From the NCBI GenBank assembly GCA_964017195.1, contig OZ024892.1, forward strand, positions 4,322,366-4,386,365: a stretch of 64,000 nucleotides of DNA, written 5' to 3'. This DNA comes from Siderastrea radians (lineage: Eukaryota > Cnidaria > Anthozoa > Scleractinia > Rhizangiidae). Under the pieces are notes generated by a model. It was not told the origin of the DNA. It made no database searches and saw only the letters and a list, made by a program, of their open reading frames with translations. Positions 32,501 through 41,869 of this stretch are shown in pieces (position 1 is the first letter of the stretch; each line of letters opens with the position of its first letter). A program made the translations under genes and the position numbers.

Positions 32501-35500
32501 TTATAGGTATTGAACAATGTATTGGTTCATTTAATGTTCCTTTTTGTATTTAGGTATTTTGAGAAAAACAGATTGAAATAGGTAAAGCATCTTTCAGAGC
32601 AAGGAGTTTTCACAAACGGTGTATTTTTTTTTTGGGGGGGGGGGACAGAGCTAATTTTAGGCCAATTTAGAGATATATCATGAAGGAGGAACTTAATTTG
32701 TGCATTTCCAGGTGAGCAATTGGTTTGTAGTAGCTATAGATCATTAGAAGATACCTCTATACAACTATATTTCACAAAGCACAAAACGGTAAAATTGCTT
32801 ATTATTGAATAAAACATTTATACTGGCTCATGGACAAACACTGAAATAGTTTGCTTGTAAAAAATCTGTAATAAAAACTTACATTGTAATGATGATCTTT
32901 TCTTGGTAATTTCAAACCTTAGGCTATTAAGTATTTTTTACAGATGTTTCTCCACGTAAAGAACTTGGCTAGATTAAATTTCTACAGTCTGTACAAGAAT
33001 ATTAAAATTAACCCAGCACCAAAATTTCATGTTATTTGAATTGGTAGGGGTAAGGAAGAGTACTTAACCTAGTGACGTCTATGTAAAAGATGTCCTCAGT
33101 TTACAATAATTAACTCACATTTGAATCTCTTTCAGTTCTTGTCCAAATGCCCTTACAGTTCGTATGTTACTGATCCTCTCTTCTGCAACCTAGCATTTAC
33201 AAAATGATTAAAAACGTCCAAATTAAAAAAAAATGGAAGTATTTAAACATATTGTTTGTAATTCCTTGCTTGCTTGTGATTCCTTTTTCTTGCAATATAT
33301 AGGGCACAAGATTGTTTTGTGTTCCAGAGGGCAAAATGGAAGGGGGAGAGCAAAATGTGCTAGCCATTAAAACCTTTTAAGCCTTGGAATCAATATACAA
33401 ATTCTCCTTCATGATTTCCATAAATTTCATTAAGTGCTACTTGGGAGAAGTTGTTTAATAATCAAGATCTGATAAAATTCATATTTTGTGATCATTTCCA
33501 TTACCATTGTACCAATTCCCATTACCTGGGTGCACATGTTACAAGACACTGATATGATGAGGAGATCACTATTGGGGCTTAAACTATAGGCTTAGGTTAG
33601 CTCAAGTGTTACCATCAGTCTCAAGATCTGACCATCAATAGTCTTCCAGTCAGAAAAGTGAAACAAGCTACACTGTCAAATCTTAAAAACGTTAGTAATT
33701 TGACTGTATATTAGGCAGAAAGAAGAAAAAGTCAGAGTTTCCTCAAACTCAGAGTGCTGGCAATTCTGTTACCTGTGTAGACTGAGCTAAAGAGTCCTGT
33801 GTTCTTTTAGTGATGTTGCGTAGATAACGACCATATACAACAATGGCAATAGCAACAGGAGGCACAATACCAAGAACAATACTGGCCAGCTTGGGTGACA
33901 CATAAAACTGAAAGATAAAGTCATAAGAATTACTCACAACAATTCAGTCCAAAAATAATTTGTTATATTTGCATATGTTCATGGAGGGGGATACTCTGGG
34001 AGTGTGTCACTGGGACCCAGTGAAACCCTCACCCTATACTAGTCCAAGCTTAGCTGAATTTTGCAGTCTATTCTAGACTAGACACTGAAACTCCCCACCC
34101 TGTCACATACTTGCCATGTTTTGAAATTTATTTTTTCCTTCATTCAAAAGTTGTCAAAAGTTGAAGAATGATTAGGGTTTTTTTCAATTCAGAAAGAGCG
34201 ACAAACCAGGCAAGTAATCCAAATTGCCTGGAAGACAGAGGTGATAAAAACTTGATGTTATGTTTATCTTTTTCTCCACTTCATTTCTGACCTGGGCAGA
34301 GCTAATATTCTAGTGAACAATGCACTTTTGGAAATAACTCACTCAAGTGTTCATATTGTTTTTTTATATATTAACATTTTTGTAAATACCTTCAATCATT
34401 ATTACACTTGTCTGACTTTCAAAACATACATAGTTTGTTAGGATTGTATCACATCTGTAGTGCTAAAGTGATGCAAATGCAAAATGGTTGTTTAGGTACC
34501 CTGCTGCCTTAACTTTTTAAGCCACAATGTCAGCATGTTTATTCTTTACACTGTTCTCCATTCCCTATGGTACAAGTTGGGAGTTAATTTTTTCACAATC
34601 AAGAAATTTCATATTTGGTGATCATCTCCTTTTTTCTCATGACCTGTATGTTTGATCAAGTTGTGATAATGTAAGGAGAAAATAGATGCTTGTCACTATT
34701 GAGAGTTAAAGGGTTATGGAGACCATGCCTTCAGCATTAACTGCTGTGCCTAAATTGAGGAATTCTGTTCCTTATCAAATCAGAACTGCTGAAAATTCAA
34801 ACCTATCTAAATCTAAACTAAAAACTCATGATGACATCGACATTGCTGATCCTAGCAGTATGCAGGATGCATGTCACATAAGAACTCAGTAAAAATGGCC
34901 TCGCTCTCCATGAGTTCTCGTAGCTCAGTGGATAGAGCACCCGCCTGGTGTTCGGGAGGTCATGGGTTCAATTCCTGTCGGGGACTCAGACTTTTTCTTT
35001 GTCCCATGCTCGTGTCATTGTTGATTATTTCATCTTTCACATTCAATTTACCGAGCTGAAAATTCACCATCACTTTCATTTATCTTAAAATCTCATTTGT
35101 TTCACATTGCATATTTTTAACCTTCTGTGGACTTTGACATTGCACTTTTTTAATCGCCATTATTTTCTTATTGGGTGATTGCAGAAAATATCCATGCCCT
35201 ACCACGGGTGGTATCTTCATCTAGACCCCCCCTTGCCTTAGGAAATTCCAAAATGCTAAACCCCCCCTTGCCCTCGGAATTCCAAACCGTTCTACCCCCC
35301 GGTGCCTTCGGAATTCCGGAATCATTCAAACCCCCCTTAGGAATTGCCCCTTTTTTCTTCCAACTGATTTGAAAAGCCCTCTCTATATTCCAAACACCTT
35401 TATTAAACGGAAATTAATCCTTTCGCTCCCTGCGAAAGAAAAAAACGTACATTCAGCACAGCAAACAATCAACGTTACGTGATGACAAACGGCGGCCGAC

Positions 35501-37536
35501 TGAGTGATATTTTACATCATAACCTTCCACGGCAAAACGTACACTACGGATAATCTGTTAAACATTAGAAAACTCAAACGGCTTTAAAGTTATTCCAACG
35601 CTTGGTCCAATGTTCAAACGTGTGTCTATAATTTTTGGTGTCGAGGGTTGCCGTGAATAATTTGGGTGCCAAATGCGACGGAAAATTTTAACAACAAAGC
35701 TAAAATTTTCAGAATTGAAAATGGCAATTCATAATTGCGTTTGCCAGACTCAAACCTGCCGTCAAAAGCGAAACTGTTGAATACAACCTATTCTAAAAAT
35801 CGAAGGTTATGATGCTAGGAAAAGAATTAGAGTAAAATAGCACGCTGTTTTCCTGCAATTATTTTTAGTTCACAGTGAACGCAATTTGCATACTGTACTG
35901 CGGCCTCAAATAAATTGCGCGAGAACAAATCAAACTTTTTCCCCGCACTTTATCCTTCGATTAAAATTAAAATAGTAAATGAAACTCACATTGAAATTTA
36001 AAGTCAGTGACAACTTTAAAAGAATTTGTACAAAATAGTGAATGTAGTCTGATCAAAAGCGCATAAATTTGCATAACGCGTGAAATCTGACCTTTTCAAT
36101 GAACGTCGCATGGTAGGTAACGCAACAATTTCACATGTGTCTCGATGATATCTGCTCTATTATAGGGGCTGAAAACCCTTTGCTGGGATCTACAGTATTG
36201 TATTTGAGCAAACCAATCGAAGAAAAGCCTACAATTGCTTTTGTGACCGATCTACTGGCAAGTAAACAACTTTCAGCCGTCGTGTTAGCATATTAAACAT
36301 TTTATTGACCATGACCACTGAAATGACGTCTCCGGCATGTTGATTGAGTTACACGTGTCTCGTGTTTATGAGTGAATCATCGTCCTTAGATAAGTCGTTT
36401 TTGACGAGTTTTTCTTGAAGAGACTTAACTACACCAAACTGGAAGTTACTCTCCTGAAAATCCCCCCATGCCTTCGGAATTCCAGTCCAATGAACCCCCC
36501 CCCCCCATGTCCTCGGAATTCCGGTCGACTTAACCCCCCCTCCCCTTCGGAATTCCGAGATGCCGCCCGTGGTATGGGTATGGATATTTTCTGGAACCAC
36601 CCATTTTAGCTTTTTATGTATTGTCAAGACAAGATTTATTGATTAAACTGTTAGCAAAGTTTTTTTTTAATAATCATTTTGTAGTTTATATTTCTTGGTA
36701 AGCCCTTTAGAGCCTTAGTATAAAGTGCTCTAGAAATAATAAGTTAGTATCAGTAATTAGCTAGTGAGTGAAGCAGCAATTTTATACTAGTTCACTGCCT
36801 GGGTAACTGGGCTACAGAATTTTCTTTCCTGTCCTGCCTGCATCTCAACTAGGGGAAGAAGTATACTACAGGATGAAGCTCTGAGAGAAATGTCATGGTT
36901 CTTGAAGATCAGGAAGACTTAAAAAAAACTTGAATTTTTTGAACAAATATTCCCACAAAAAATTAATTGATGAACTTACCATCATGGAGACACCAGCCAC
37001 AGACTGGGCAACAGCCCTCAACCCATCTGACACATTGTCTGTCACAGCCTTACCAACCAGGATGGTGTCAGCTGACAAACGATTGATCAGCTCCCCAGTT
37101 CGTGTTCTGTCAAAAAATGCTGTTTCTTGCTTCAGTATGGAAGTGAACAGTCGCTCACGCAGTCGCTTGATTGTTTTCTGACCTAAAATGTTCAGAAAAG
37201 ACCCCCAAAATGTCAAAATGCTTTTGAATTAAAAAACAAACTTAGCTCTCTGGGTATGCAAAGGATAATCATTATGATAATAATCCCGGCAAGCCTGATT
37301 TTTTCAGGCTTTCTTTTTGCAACTGCATAAGTTGCGTTAATAACTGCGAGGATCTTCTTTACAACAACAACAACAACAGCAACCATTTTATTTTGCCAAT
37401 TAAATAGAGAAAAATTACACTATAAACTAAATTAACTAAAATAGGCAAAAAAACTACCCAGAATAGAAGTAAACTAAACGAGCTTACAATCATTTAATTC
37501 TTCATTCCCCAGTTCAAATATATGAATTTCACATTC

Positions 37537-37573
<37 letters not shown>

Positions 37574-40500
37574 CTTTATTAATGTGTCAAGGAGGCACTG
37601 TCCTGTATCAGCTGGGATATTATCCAAACTTCTGATCAAAGGTCTGATGCAATAACAAAGCTATACTATCACGTGACAACTGACAATATTATTTTTCTGA
37701 ACAAAAAGTTTATCACTAACCAGACACTTGAATGAGGTACACTCTTCCAAAGTTTGCCGTTCCACCCAACAAAAACACACCGCAAAGGATTTTACACACA
37801 TAGGACAGAGTTTCCACCATTTGTGTCGTATCTTGACTTGACGAATAAATGATGTCAATTATCTTTCCCATACAAAATGGCACAGACATAGTGACTGCCG
37901 ATGATATAAACAAAAGACCAATGGCTCCTAAAGATAATAAAAAAGACATGGATTAAAAAGTTGATCATAAACATTTTGTTGGAAAGCAGCTGCCTTCTTT
38001 GATTTCATTTACACTTTCAATTTATTTCAAGCTTTTCGAAAAATCAACAATCTGACCAAACCAATATTTGTACCAGAATCTGTTGCAAAGGATTGTCAGC
38101 CAACCTCATTTCCAGGGTCTTTCATCTCCATCTGGGGTGGGGAAATGAAAGACCCTGACAACAAGGTTGAATATCAGCAAGAAGGCATCAACGCTTTGTT
38201 GACAAGTTTCTTCTCTCTGACTTTGAGCTTGTTCGCAATGCATAAAATTGTGTCTGTTTTGCAAAAAAAATCTGTCAACAAAAAGCCATTCTTAGTGTGA
38301 ACAATTTTTCACCACCAAATATTTTCTGAAGTGTCACTAAACTTCAAAGATACTGTCGATAGCTTTGGAGACCTACAAATTTTTGTCCGACAAAAAATCC
38401 TTTGTTCCTTAACAGATGTCCTTCATCACGTCATCTTATTTTGCAAAGAAGACCAAATTATGCAACATATCTGACAGTGAAATTGACGGCGACTTCACCA
38501 TCTGTTACTCAACTGACTTAAAGTCACCAAAAACCATAACAATTATTGTTAACGTGCACTAACAATTATTGTTAATGTGCCAAAAAAAATATTCCATGAC
38601 AAGCAAAAAGCAAAAAATCGTGATTAAAACATTTCATGGGGGCATTTTTCTTTGTGCTCATAAACACACGTCACAAAATCTCGGTATTGACATTTCTGGT
38701 TACACAAAGAAAATTGCATGTCTCAGCTGCAAACAAGATTACAACAAGAAAAGCCCCAGGGGCATTAGACACCGCTGCTGTTCTCTCTCCCCTCAGGGTG
38801 CAAAATATATTACGGCCATGTACACGTAAGATACAAGCCCAAGTGGTGTAAATTTTTGAAGTTGGTGATTTGCAGTATTGTACCTTTTACGTGTTTGCTA
38901 TGATAACATACCGGTAAGTCACGACATGACCTGCCTTTTCTTTGGTCAACCACCCCGTTGACCATAGTGTGACTCAGTGTGGCCCAAATAGTTATTGCAC
39001 CATCAAAACGCAAATGAATGCCAGCTCTATTTGTTGGCTTTGAAAGCTCGCCAGCACCTTCAACCTTGCTCTCACTGAATAGCAGTTAACTACTTTGAAT
39101 TCCTTGTACTTTTCTACACTGATTTCTCTAAAGATTTTGGCAAAGTAAACCAAAACTGCCGAAAAATGCTTTCCGTTTACTGTTGAATATTTAACCTTGT
39201 TTTTTGAAGGCTCGCGTCGAGTGGTAAAAATAACATTAGATTGAATCGGTGGCTTTCAAAGCTCATTAGCCTCTTTGTTCTTGCTCTCGTCGAAGGAATT
39301 TTTATGCCATTCAATCGCCAGTGATTTTCTACACCAGCTTTCATGAAAACTTTGGTGAATAAATGTTTAACGAACAAAGATTACTGGCAAGTAGTTTTTT
39401 GGCTCAGCAGAATTCTGGGGCAAGTGACCACCAAAAAAATCACAGAAAAAAACGGGCATTACTACACCCTGTCCTAATTGGGGCAAAAACGAAAAATTGT
39501 TGATTATTAAAATTTCATTTTTTTTGTCATAGTGTGAACAGGCCCTTTCTCTTTGGCTCACTTTACATGTTCACTTTTCTTTTCTCATTTCTTTTTGTCT
39601 TGTCACCCATCATGGTTCTATTCACAGTGTGCATGATGGGAGAAAGAGAGAAAGAGAGAGAAGGGGGGGCGGGGAGGGAGGCCAATCTACAAACCCTCAT
39701 TGGTTATAATGTAATTATTGCAAACCATGAGGCAATATTGAAAATGATTTCCCCCGTCTCACTTCCCAGTGCCTCATAAATACTGATTATCTCTCAGTTC
39801 CAACTCCCCTTCGTGCTGTTCTTGCCTCCAGTTTTCACCAGTTCCTCCCTTCCCTTCTTCCCTCGTTCCTCCTCCCCCTCCACAAATCCAATTTGCACCA
39901 GGAAATTATGCCAAAGATAAATGTAAGTGCAAATGCGACTGGTAGTATGCATCAATGCAAAAAATGCAAATGTAAGAAGAAGGGAAATTTTTGACTTCGC
40001 TTGCATTCGCTTGCATTTGCTCCAAGCACTTGCAAATTATAACACAAACATAATGCTAAAAGCAAAATGCCAGATGCAAATGCAAGCAAGCAAGGGGTGA
40101 CTTCATCTTTAACATGTGAACAGCCTCCCCAGGGCATGCTTAGTCAACTAAGAATATAATATATTGTAAAGGAATATTTTCCCTGCTAATGGAGGGTGCC
40201 CTAGGAAGCCTGTGAACAGTGTGGTATTTGGACATATACAACGATGCATGCATGCTGCCTAGTCTTTGCATTTCTATTTCATTTGCATTATGTGTGAACG
40301 AGGTTTTGTATTTGTGATTGCGTCATACGTGTATTAAAGCCCGGCTAATGGTCCATGCATCTTGGTTAATTAGTAATCCTTAAACGTAACACGAGTAGTA
40401 AACAGTGTCATACCAGCCAGGCTTTTGTACTCCGGTTTGGCGAGTGATAAGATTCGAAAGAGATCTTCAGTCTTCAGCTGTTTCTTGGCAGAGCTTTTTT

Positions 40501-40786
40501 CGTCCCCTTTGTTTTCCACTTCTCCATCATTTGCAAGATTTCCGCTTTTGAATGCACGCACCAAAGAAGCAGGTCCGTGTCTACCTCTGTCAAATATGCC
40601 TTGGCTTTTCCAACCGATGTAAGACCGATTTCTGAGCGGATTGTTCCAGGAATTTGTTCTAGAAGAACAAAACCCGTAAGGAATGTTGATTTGCGAGCGA
40701 AAACATCGGCAAGCATGAGAAAGTGTTTGAAATTTCAGGGTGAATTTGTCAACACGTCTTGCCAGACAAGTTGCATAAGCAGACAT
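26283..40786 (-). CDS. ABCB10: ABCB10, mitochondrial ABC half-transporter (13 exons)
   Basis: Thirteen exons on the minus strand, all with GT/AG borders and matching phases, add up to 2079 nt (692 codons plus stop). Order: 40414-40786, 37721-37927, 36980-37182, 33773-33907, 33119-33189, 32335-32410, 31512-31647, 30716-30811, 29479-29768, 28804-28984, 27726-27769, 27120-27154, 26283-26514. The N-terminus is Arg-rich with few acidic residues, as for mitochondrial import. Exons 2-8 carry the membrane domain ([32 protein letters not shown]). Exons 9-13 carry the ATPase: GPSGSGKST (Walker A), LSGGQRQR (signature), ILLLDEAT (Walker B) and IAHRLS (H-loop). The family acts in the inner mitochondrial membrane, linked to haem synthesis and stress protection in animals. 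The length is close to the vertebrate protein; no disruption was seen. Confidence 0.95.
26631..26833. mobile_element. MITE with TTAACCCTTTCA ends (ABCB10 intron 12)
   Basis: The left TTAACCCTTTCATTCCCAAG and right (inverted) TTAGCCCTTTCACTCCCAGA form terminal inverted repeats of about 22 bp around a 200-bp non-coding core. Confidence 0.65.
27120..27154 (-). CDS. ABCB10: ABCB10 exon 12: Walker B
   Basis: A 35-nt micro-exon: acceptor CTTCTTCAG, donor GTACATTT. Encodes [11 protein letters not shown], with catalytic D-E; it leaves phase 2, which exon 13 completes to Ser. Confidence 0.9.
27726..27769 (-). CDS. ABCB10: ABCB10 exon 11: ABC signature end
   Basis: Acceptor CATCTTAG, donor GTCAGTGA. 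Encodes [14 protein letters not shown], completing LSGGQRQR. Confidence 0.9.
28151..28521. mobile_element. TTAACCCTTTAAGCC MITE copy 1, interrupted
   Basis: First of four diverged copies in ABCB10 introns (others 30503-30700, 33368-33592, 34509-34716). All share TTAA(C)CTTTTAAGCC starts, CAAATTCTCC, TGGTGATCA in the middle, TTGTGATAATG near the right and GGGTTAAAGGG-like ends. This copy is split by another MITE at 28281-28425 just after TGGTGATCAGATTTTTTA. Confidence 0.7.
28281..28425. mobile_element. TA-flanked MITE (Tc1/mariner-like) nested in another MITE
   Basis: GACTACGAGCAGTCTCTCTT at the left end and its near complement at the right end (AGAGAGACTGCCCGTAGTC) form inverted repeats of about 30 bp. 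TA dinucleotides flank both ends (28279-28280, 28426-28427), as for Tc1/mariner-type targets. The 145-bp body has no coding capacity. Confidence 0.75.
28804..28984 (-). CDS. ABCB10: ABCB10 exon 10: helical subdomain
   Basis: Acceptor TCTTTCAAG, donor GTTGGTTG. Encodes [18 protein letters not shown], the helical subdomain and [10 protein letters not shown], the first half of the ABC signature. Confidence 0.92.
29479..29768 (-). CDS. ABCB10: ABCB10 exon 9: Walker A half of the ATPase
   Basis: Acceptor TTTCTAG, donor GTGCTTGT. Encodes [20 protein letters not shown], the A-loop Tyr (FTYPSR), GPSGSGKST (Walker A) and [10 protein letters not shown] (Q-loop Gln at the end). Confidence 0.93.
30503..30700. 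mobile_element. TTAACCCTTTAAGCC MITE copy 2
   Basis: Same family as 28151-28521: starts TTAACCTTTTAGTCCTGACA, has TGGTGATCATTTCC in the middle and ends near CACTATTAGGGTTGA. It lies only about 15 bp from the donor of ABCB10 exon 8. Confidence 0.6.
30716..30811 (-). CDS. ABCB10: ABCB10 exon 8
   Basis: Acceptor TTTTTTCAG, donor GTGAAAAA. Encodes [32 protein letters not shown], the linker from the last helix to the ATPase. Confidence 0.9.
30843..31125. mobile_element. hAT-like MITE with GTCCTGGAAA repeats
   Basis: Ends CAGGGTTTGTCAGG and (inverted) CAGGGTTCATACCC. The body holds at least six TCCTGGAAA motifs. TAGAA flanks both sides (30838-30842, 31126-31130), suggesting a short or eroded target duplication. 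Confidence 0.65.
31148..31373. mobile_element. hAT-like MITE with perfect 8-bp target duplication
   Basis: The ends carry CTCGAAATTAA and, inverted, CTCGAAATTTA. CATGTGAC occurs immediately outside both ends (31140-31147 and 31374-31381), an exact 8-bp duplication as made by hAT transposases. It sits in the ABCB10 intron between exons 7 and 8. Confidence 0.8.
31512..31647 (-). CDS. ABCB10: ABCB10 exon 7: last helices
   Basis: Acceptor TTTCTTTCAG, donor GTAACAAA. Encodes [36 protein letters not shown] and AGFVGISFG, transmembrane helices 5-6. Confidence 0.9.
32335..32410 (-). CDS. ABCB10: ABCB10 exon 6
   Basis: Acceptor GAATTCAG, donor GTAAGTTG. Encodes [25 protein letters not shown]. Confidence 0.88.
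33119..33189 (-). CDS. ABCB10: ABCB10 exon 5
   Basis: Acceptor AAATGCTAG, donor GTGAGTTA. Encodes [23 protein letters not shown], the intracellular segment following TQDSLAQ. Confidence 0.9.
33368..33592. mobile_element. TTAACCCTTTAAGCC MITE copy 3
   Basis: Starts AACCTTTTAAGCCTTGGAAT, contains TTTTGTGATCATTTCC and ends TCACTATTGGGGCTTAA. Same family as 28151. Confidence 0.6.
33773..33907 (-). CDS. ABCB10: ABCB10 exon 4: membrane helices
   Basis: Acceptor ATCTTTCAG, donor GTAACAGA. Encodes [34 protein letters not shown] and [11 protein letters not shown]; the YGRYLR and TQDSLAQ motifs are characteristic of ABCB10. Confidence 0.9.
34509..34716. mobile_element. TTAACCCTTTAAGCC MITE copy 4
   Basis: Starts TTAACTTTTTAAGCCACAAT, contains TTTGGTGATCATCTCC and ends GAGAGTTAAAGGGTTA. 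It is uninterrupted, so it shows the layout of copy 1 before the nested insertion. Confidence 0.65.
34914..34985 (+). tRNA. tRNA-like cloverleaf (Thr GGT anticodon) heading a probable SINE
   Basis: A 72-nt cloverleaf can be drawn: acceptor GTTCTCG/CGGGGAC (with G-T pairs), D arm GCTC/GAGC with A-box TAGCTCAGTGG, anticodon stem CCCG/CGGG with loop CTGGTGT (GGT), and T arm around GGGTTCAATTCC. The anticodon stem has one C-T mismatch at its loop end. It lies in an ABCB10 intron and is followed by a non-tRNA body (TTTTTCTTTGTCCCATGCTC…) rather than a pol III T-run right after the acceptor, so a tRNA-derived SINE is more likely than a working tRNA gene. Confidence 0.6.
35173..36602. mobile_element. 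1.4-kb terminal-inverted-repeat element in ABCB10 intron 3
   Basis: The ends GGGTGATTGCAGAAAATATC CATGCCCTACCACGGG and, inverted, GGGTGGTTCCAGAAAATATC CATACCCATACCACGGG match over about 37 bp. Subterminal repeats of CCTTCGGAATTCC with C-runs (…AACCCCCC) occur four times at the left (35220-35345) and three times at the right (36460-36560). The core is AT-rich without a transposase frame; non-autonomous. Confidence 0.7.
36980..37182 (-). CDS. ABCB10: ABCB10 exon 3: coupling region and helices
   Basis: Acceptor CATTTTAG, donor GTAAGTTC. Encodes [20 protein letters not shown] and [19 protein letters not shown], the conserved cytosol/matrix-facing coupling segment of type B half-transporters. Confidence 0.9.
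37284..37366 (+). mobile_element. SINE fragment, same family as 21449-21551
   Basis: ATCCCGGCAAGCCTGATTTT…CAGGCTTTC…GCAACTGCATAAGTTGCG…GCGAGGATCTTC matches the repeat at 21449-21551 in opposite orientation; the tRNA-like head is truncated here. It is followed by an ACA-rich tail. Confidence 0.65.
37538..37570. repeat. (TAA)n microsatellite
   Basis: About eleven uninterrupted TAA units in the ABCB10 intron between exons 2 and 3. Confidence 0.9.
37721..37927 (-). CDS. ABCB10: ABCB10 exon 2: first membrane helices
   Basis: Acceptor ATCTTTAG, donor GTTAGTGA. Encodes [29 protein letters not shown] and [19 protein letters not shown], the first two transmembrane helices of the ABC domain. PFxxGKIID is strongly conserved in ABCB8/ABCB10 proteins. 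Confidence 0.9.
38102..38168. repeat. Hairpin repeat, relative of 23449-23530
   Basis: AACCTCATTTCCAGGGTCTT TCAT is mirrored by ATGAAAGACCCTGACAACAA GGTT, with a loop around ATCTGGGGTGGGG. A dispersed palindromic repeat within ABCB10 intron 1. Confidence 0.55.
40414..40786 (-). CDS. ABCB10: ABCB10 exon 1: start and transit peptide
   Basis: ATG at 40786 is the first Met of the frame. [20 protein letters not shown] and the following Arg/Ser-rich residues form a probable mitochondrial presequence. The exon ends KPEYKSLAG at GTATGACA, in phase 1, next to the first membrane helix. Confidence 0.88.
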
Positions 40787-41511
40787 GGTATGGAAGAGTG
40801 GTAACTACAGAATCTTGGATGACAGCTAACGAAAGCGAAGAATATTCCATCACCACATATTTTAGCTGGAAACAATCGTGGTGAATGTCTTCCTCTCCTG
40901 ATTTCTTGGTAAAAACGCCACAGAAAGTTTGCGGAATTCTTGGAAATGAAGCAGCAGTCTTACAACATTCTTTCTCTCTGAAACGAAGGTAGGTACTTCA
41001 TGTATGGGGACATGTATTGAAACGAACGAGCGAACCGCTGACTTGTAAGGATAGAGGGTGAAATAGAGATGGTGCATCCGTCGGTGCATCCATGGCATGG
41101 GCCCCGACAGTCTCGTCCCCAGATCCCGCGCGCATTTACGGTCAGCGGGATCGAAATGCCACGGACTCTCACGGACTCGACGGAGTCCTCGACGGACGAC
41201 TCGACGGACTCTGGGATAACCAAAAACCGGATGCCACTTTTTAGGCTTCCGGTTTTTTAAAGCGCATGCTCGAAAAGCATGCTCGACAGTTTGTGAACTG
41301 AGCATGCGTTATGGGTCGTGTAAAGACAAAAAGGGCGCGAAATATTACGACGTCCCCTTGTTTTTGGCGCCATTGACATTCACGCCAGACTCGCGTGAAA
41401 ATGAAAATTATCCCCGCTCGCAGTCTCGCGAAGATGGCCGCACCGGTTTCTATAAATTTGTTTCACTTCGCGTTAGAAAATTCAGTTCAGAAAGGAGATC
41501 GGACCTCTAAT
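40787..41511. promoter_or_regulatory. Upstream region of ABCB10, CpG-rich, with GACGGACTC repeat
   Basis: This region separates the ABCB10 start from the divergent RecQ-like fragment. It is CpG-rich from about 41100 to 41470, and 41150-41217 holds imperfect tandem units of the type CACGGACTC/GACGGACTC. The ABCB10 promoter should lie here (inference from position). No TATA element is certain. Confidence 0.4.
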
Positions 41512-41790
41512 GCAAAGAACGCCAATACGAGGCGCTGAAGACTGTTGTTGTTGATGGTAAAGATACCATTTGTGTACTGCCAGGTGAATATGGAAGATCT
41601 CTCAGTGACTGGCTGTCTCCATACATTTGTGACTGACTGTGTGTGTTTTTTAAACAACAGTGGTGAAGAGAAAATTAACTCTTTTATTGTACCCGTATGC
41701 TCATTAAACTTTTTGATAGAAGAACAAATATCAAGCATGAACGTTTTCAAGGGTATTGAAAACGTAGCCATTGTCGAGGAGTATGAAGTG
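41512..41790 (+). pseudogene. RecQ-like helicase N-terminal fragment, frameshifted
   Basis: From 41512 one frame reads CKERQYEALKTVVVDGKDTI and CVLPGEYGRSLSDWLSPY, matching RecQ motif 0 (Q-Y-E-A-L) and motif I, normally ICVLPTGYGKS with Walker-A Lys. Here the Lys is Arg and TG is changed to GE. After a stop, the next frame (from about 41643) continues CVCFLNNSGEEKINSF, PVCSLNFLIEEQISSM and GIENVAIV, which resembles RecQ motif Ia (VVSPLxxLIxDQ). The frame change and lost Walker residues make it non-functional. It may be a dispersed or transposon-carried helicase copy, which are frequent in cnidarian genomes (from memory), or a dead divergent neighbour of ABCB10. Confidence 0.6.
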
Positions 41791-41869
41791 CCACCGCAAA
41801 TTTTATTTCACATCTTACGGCCCTTTACAAAATTAACAAATTTTCAGCGACATCTTGAAAGAAAACGAT

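Noticed and set aside
34871..35059. A short plus-strand frame containing [20 protein letters not shown]
   Set aside because: It is the translation of the tRNA-like SINE head, a common source of false proteins.
37538..37570. TAA repeat considered as a CRISPR-like or regulatory array
   Set aside because: It is a simple microsatellite; no spacers, and the host is an animal.
41304..41510. A 68-codon frame upstream of the RecQ-like fragment
   Set aside because: It could be a helicase 5' part in another frame, but no motif supports it.
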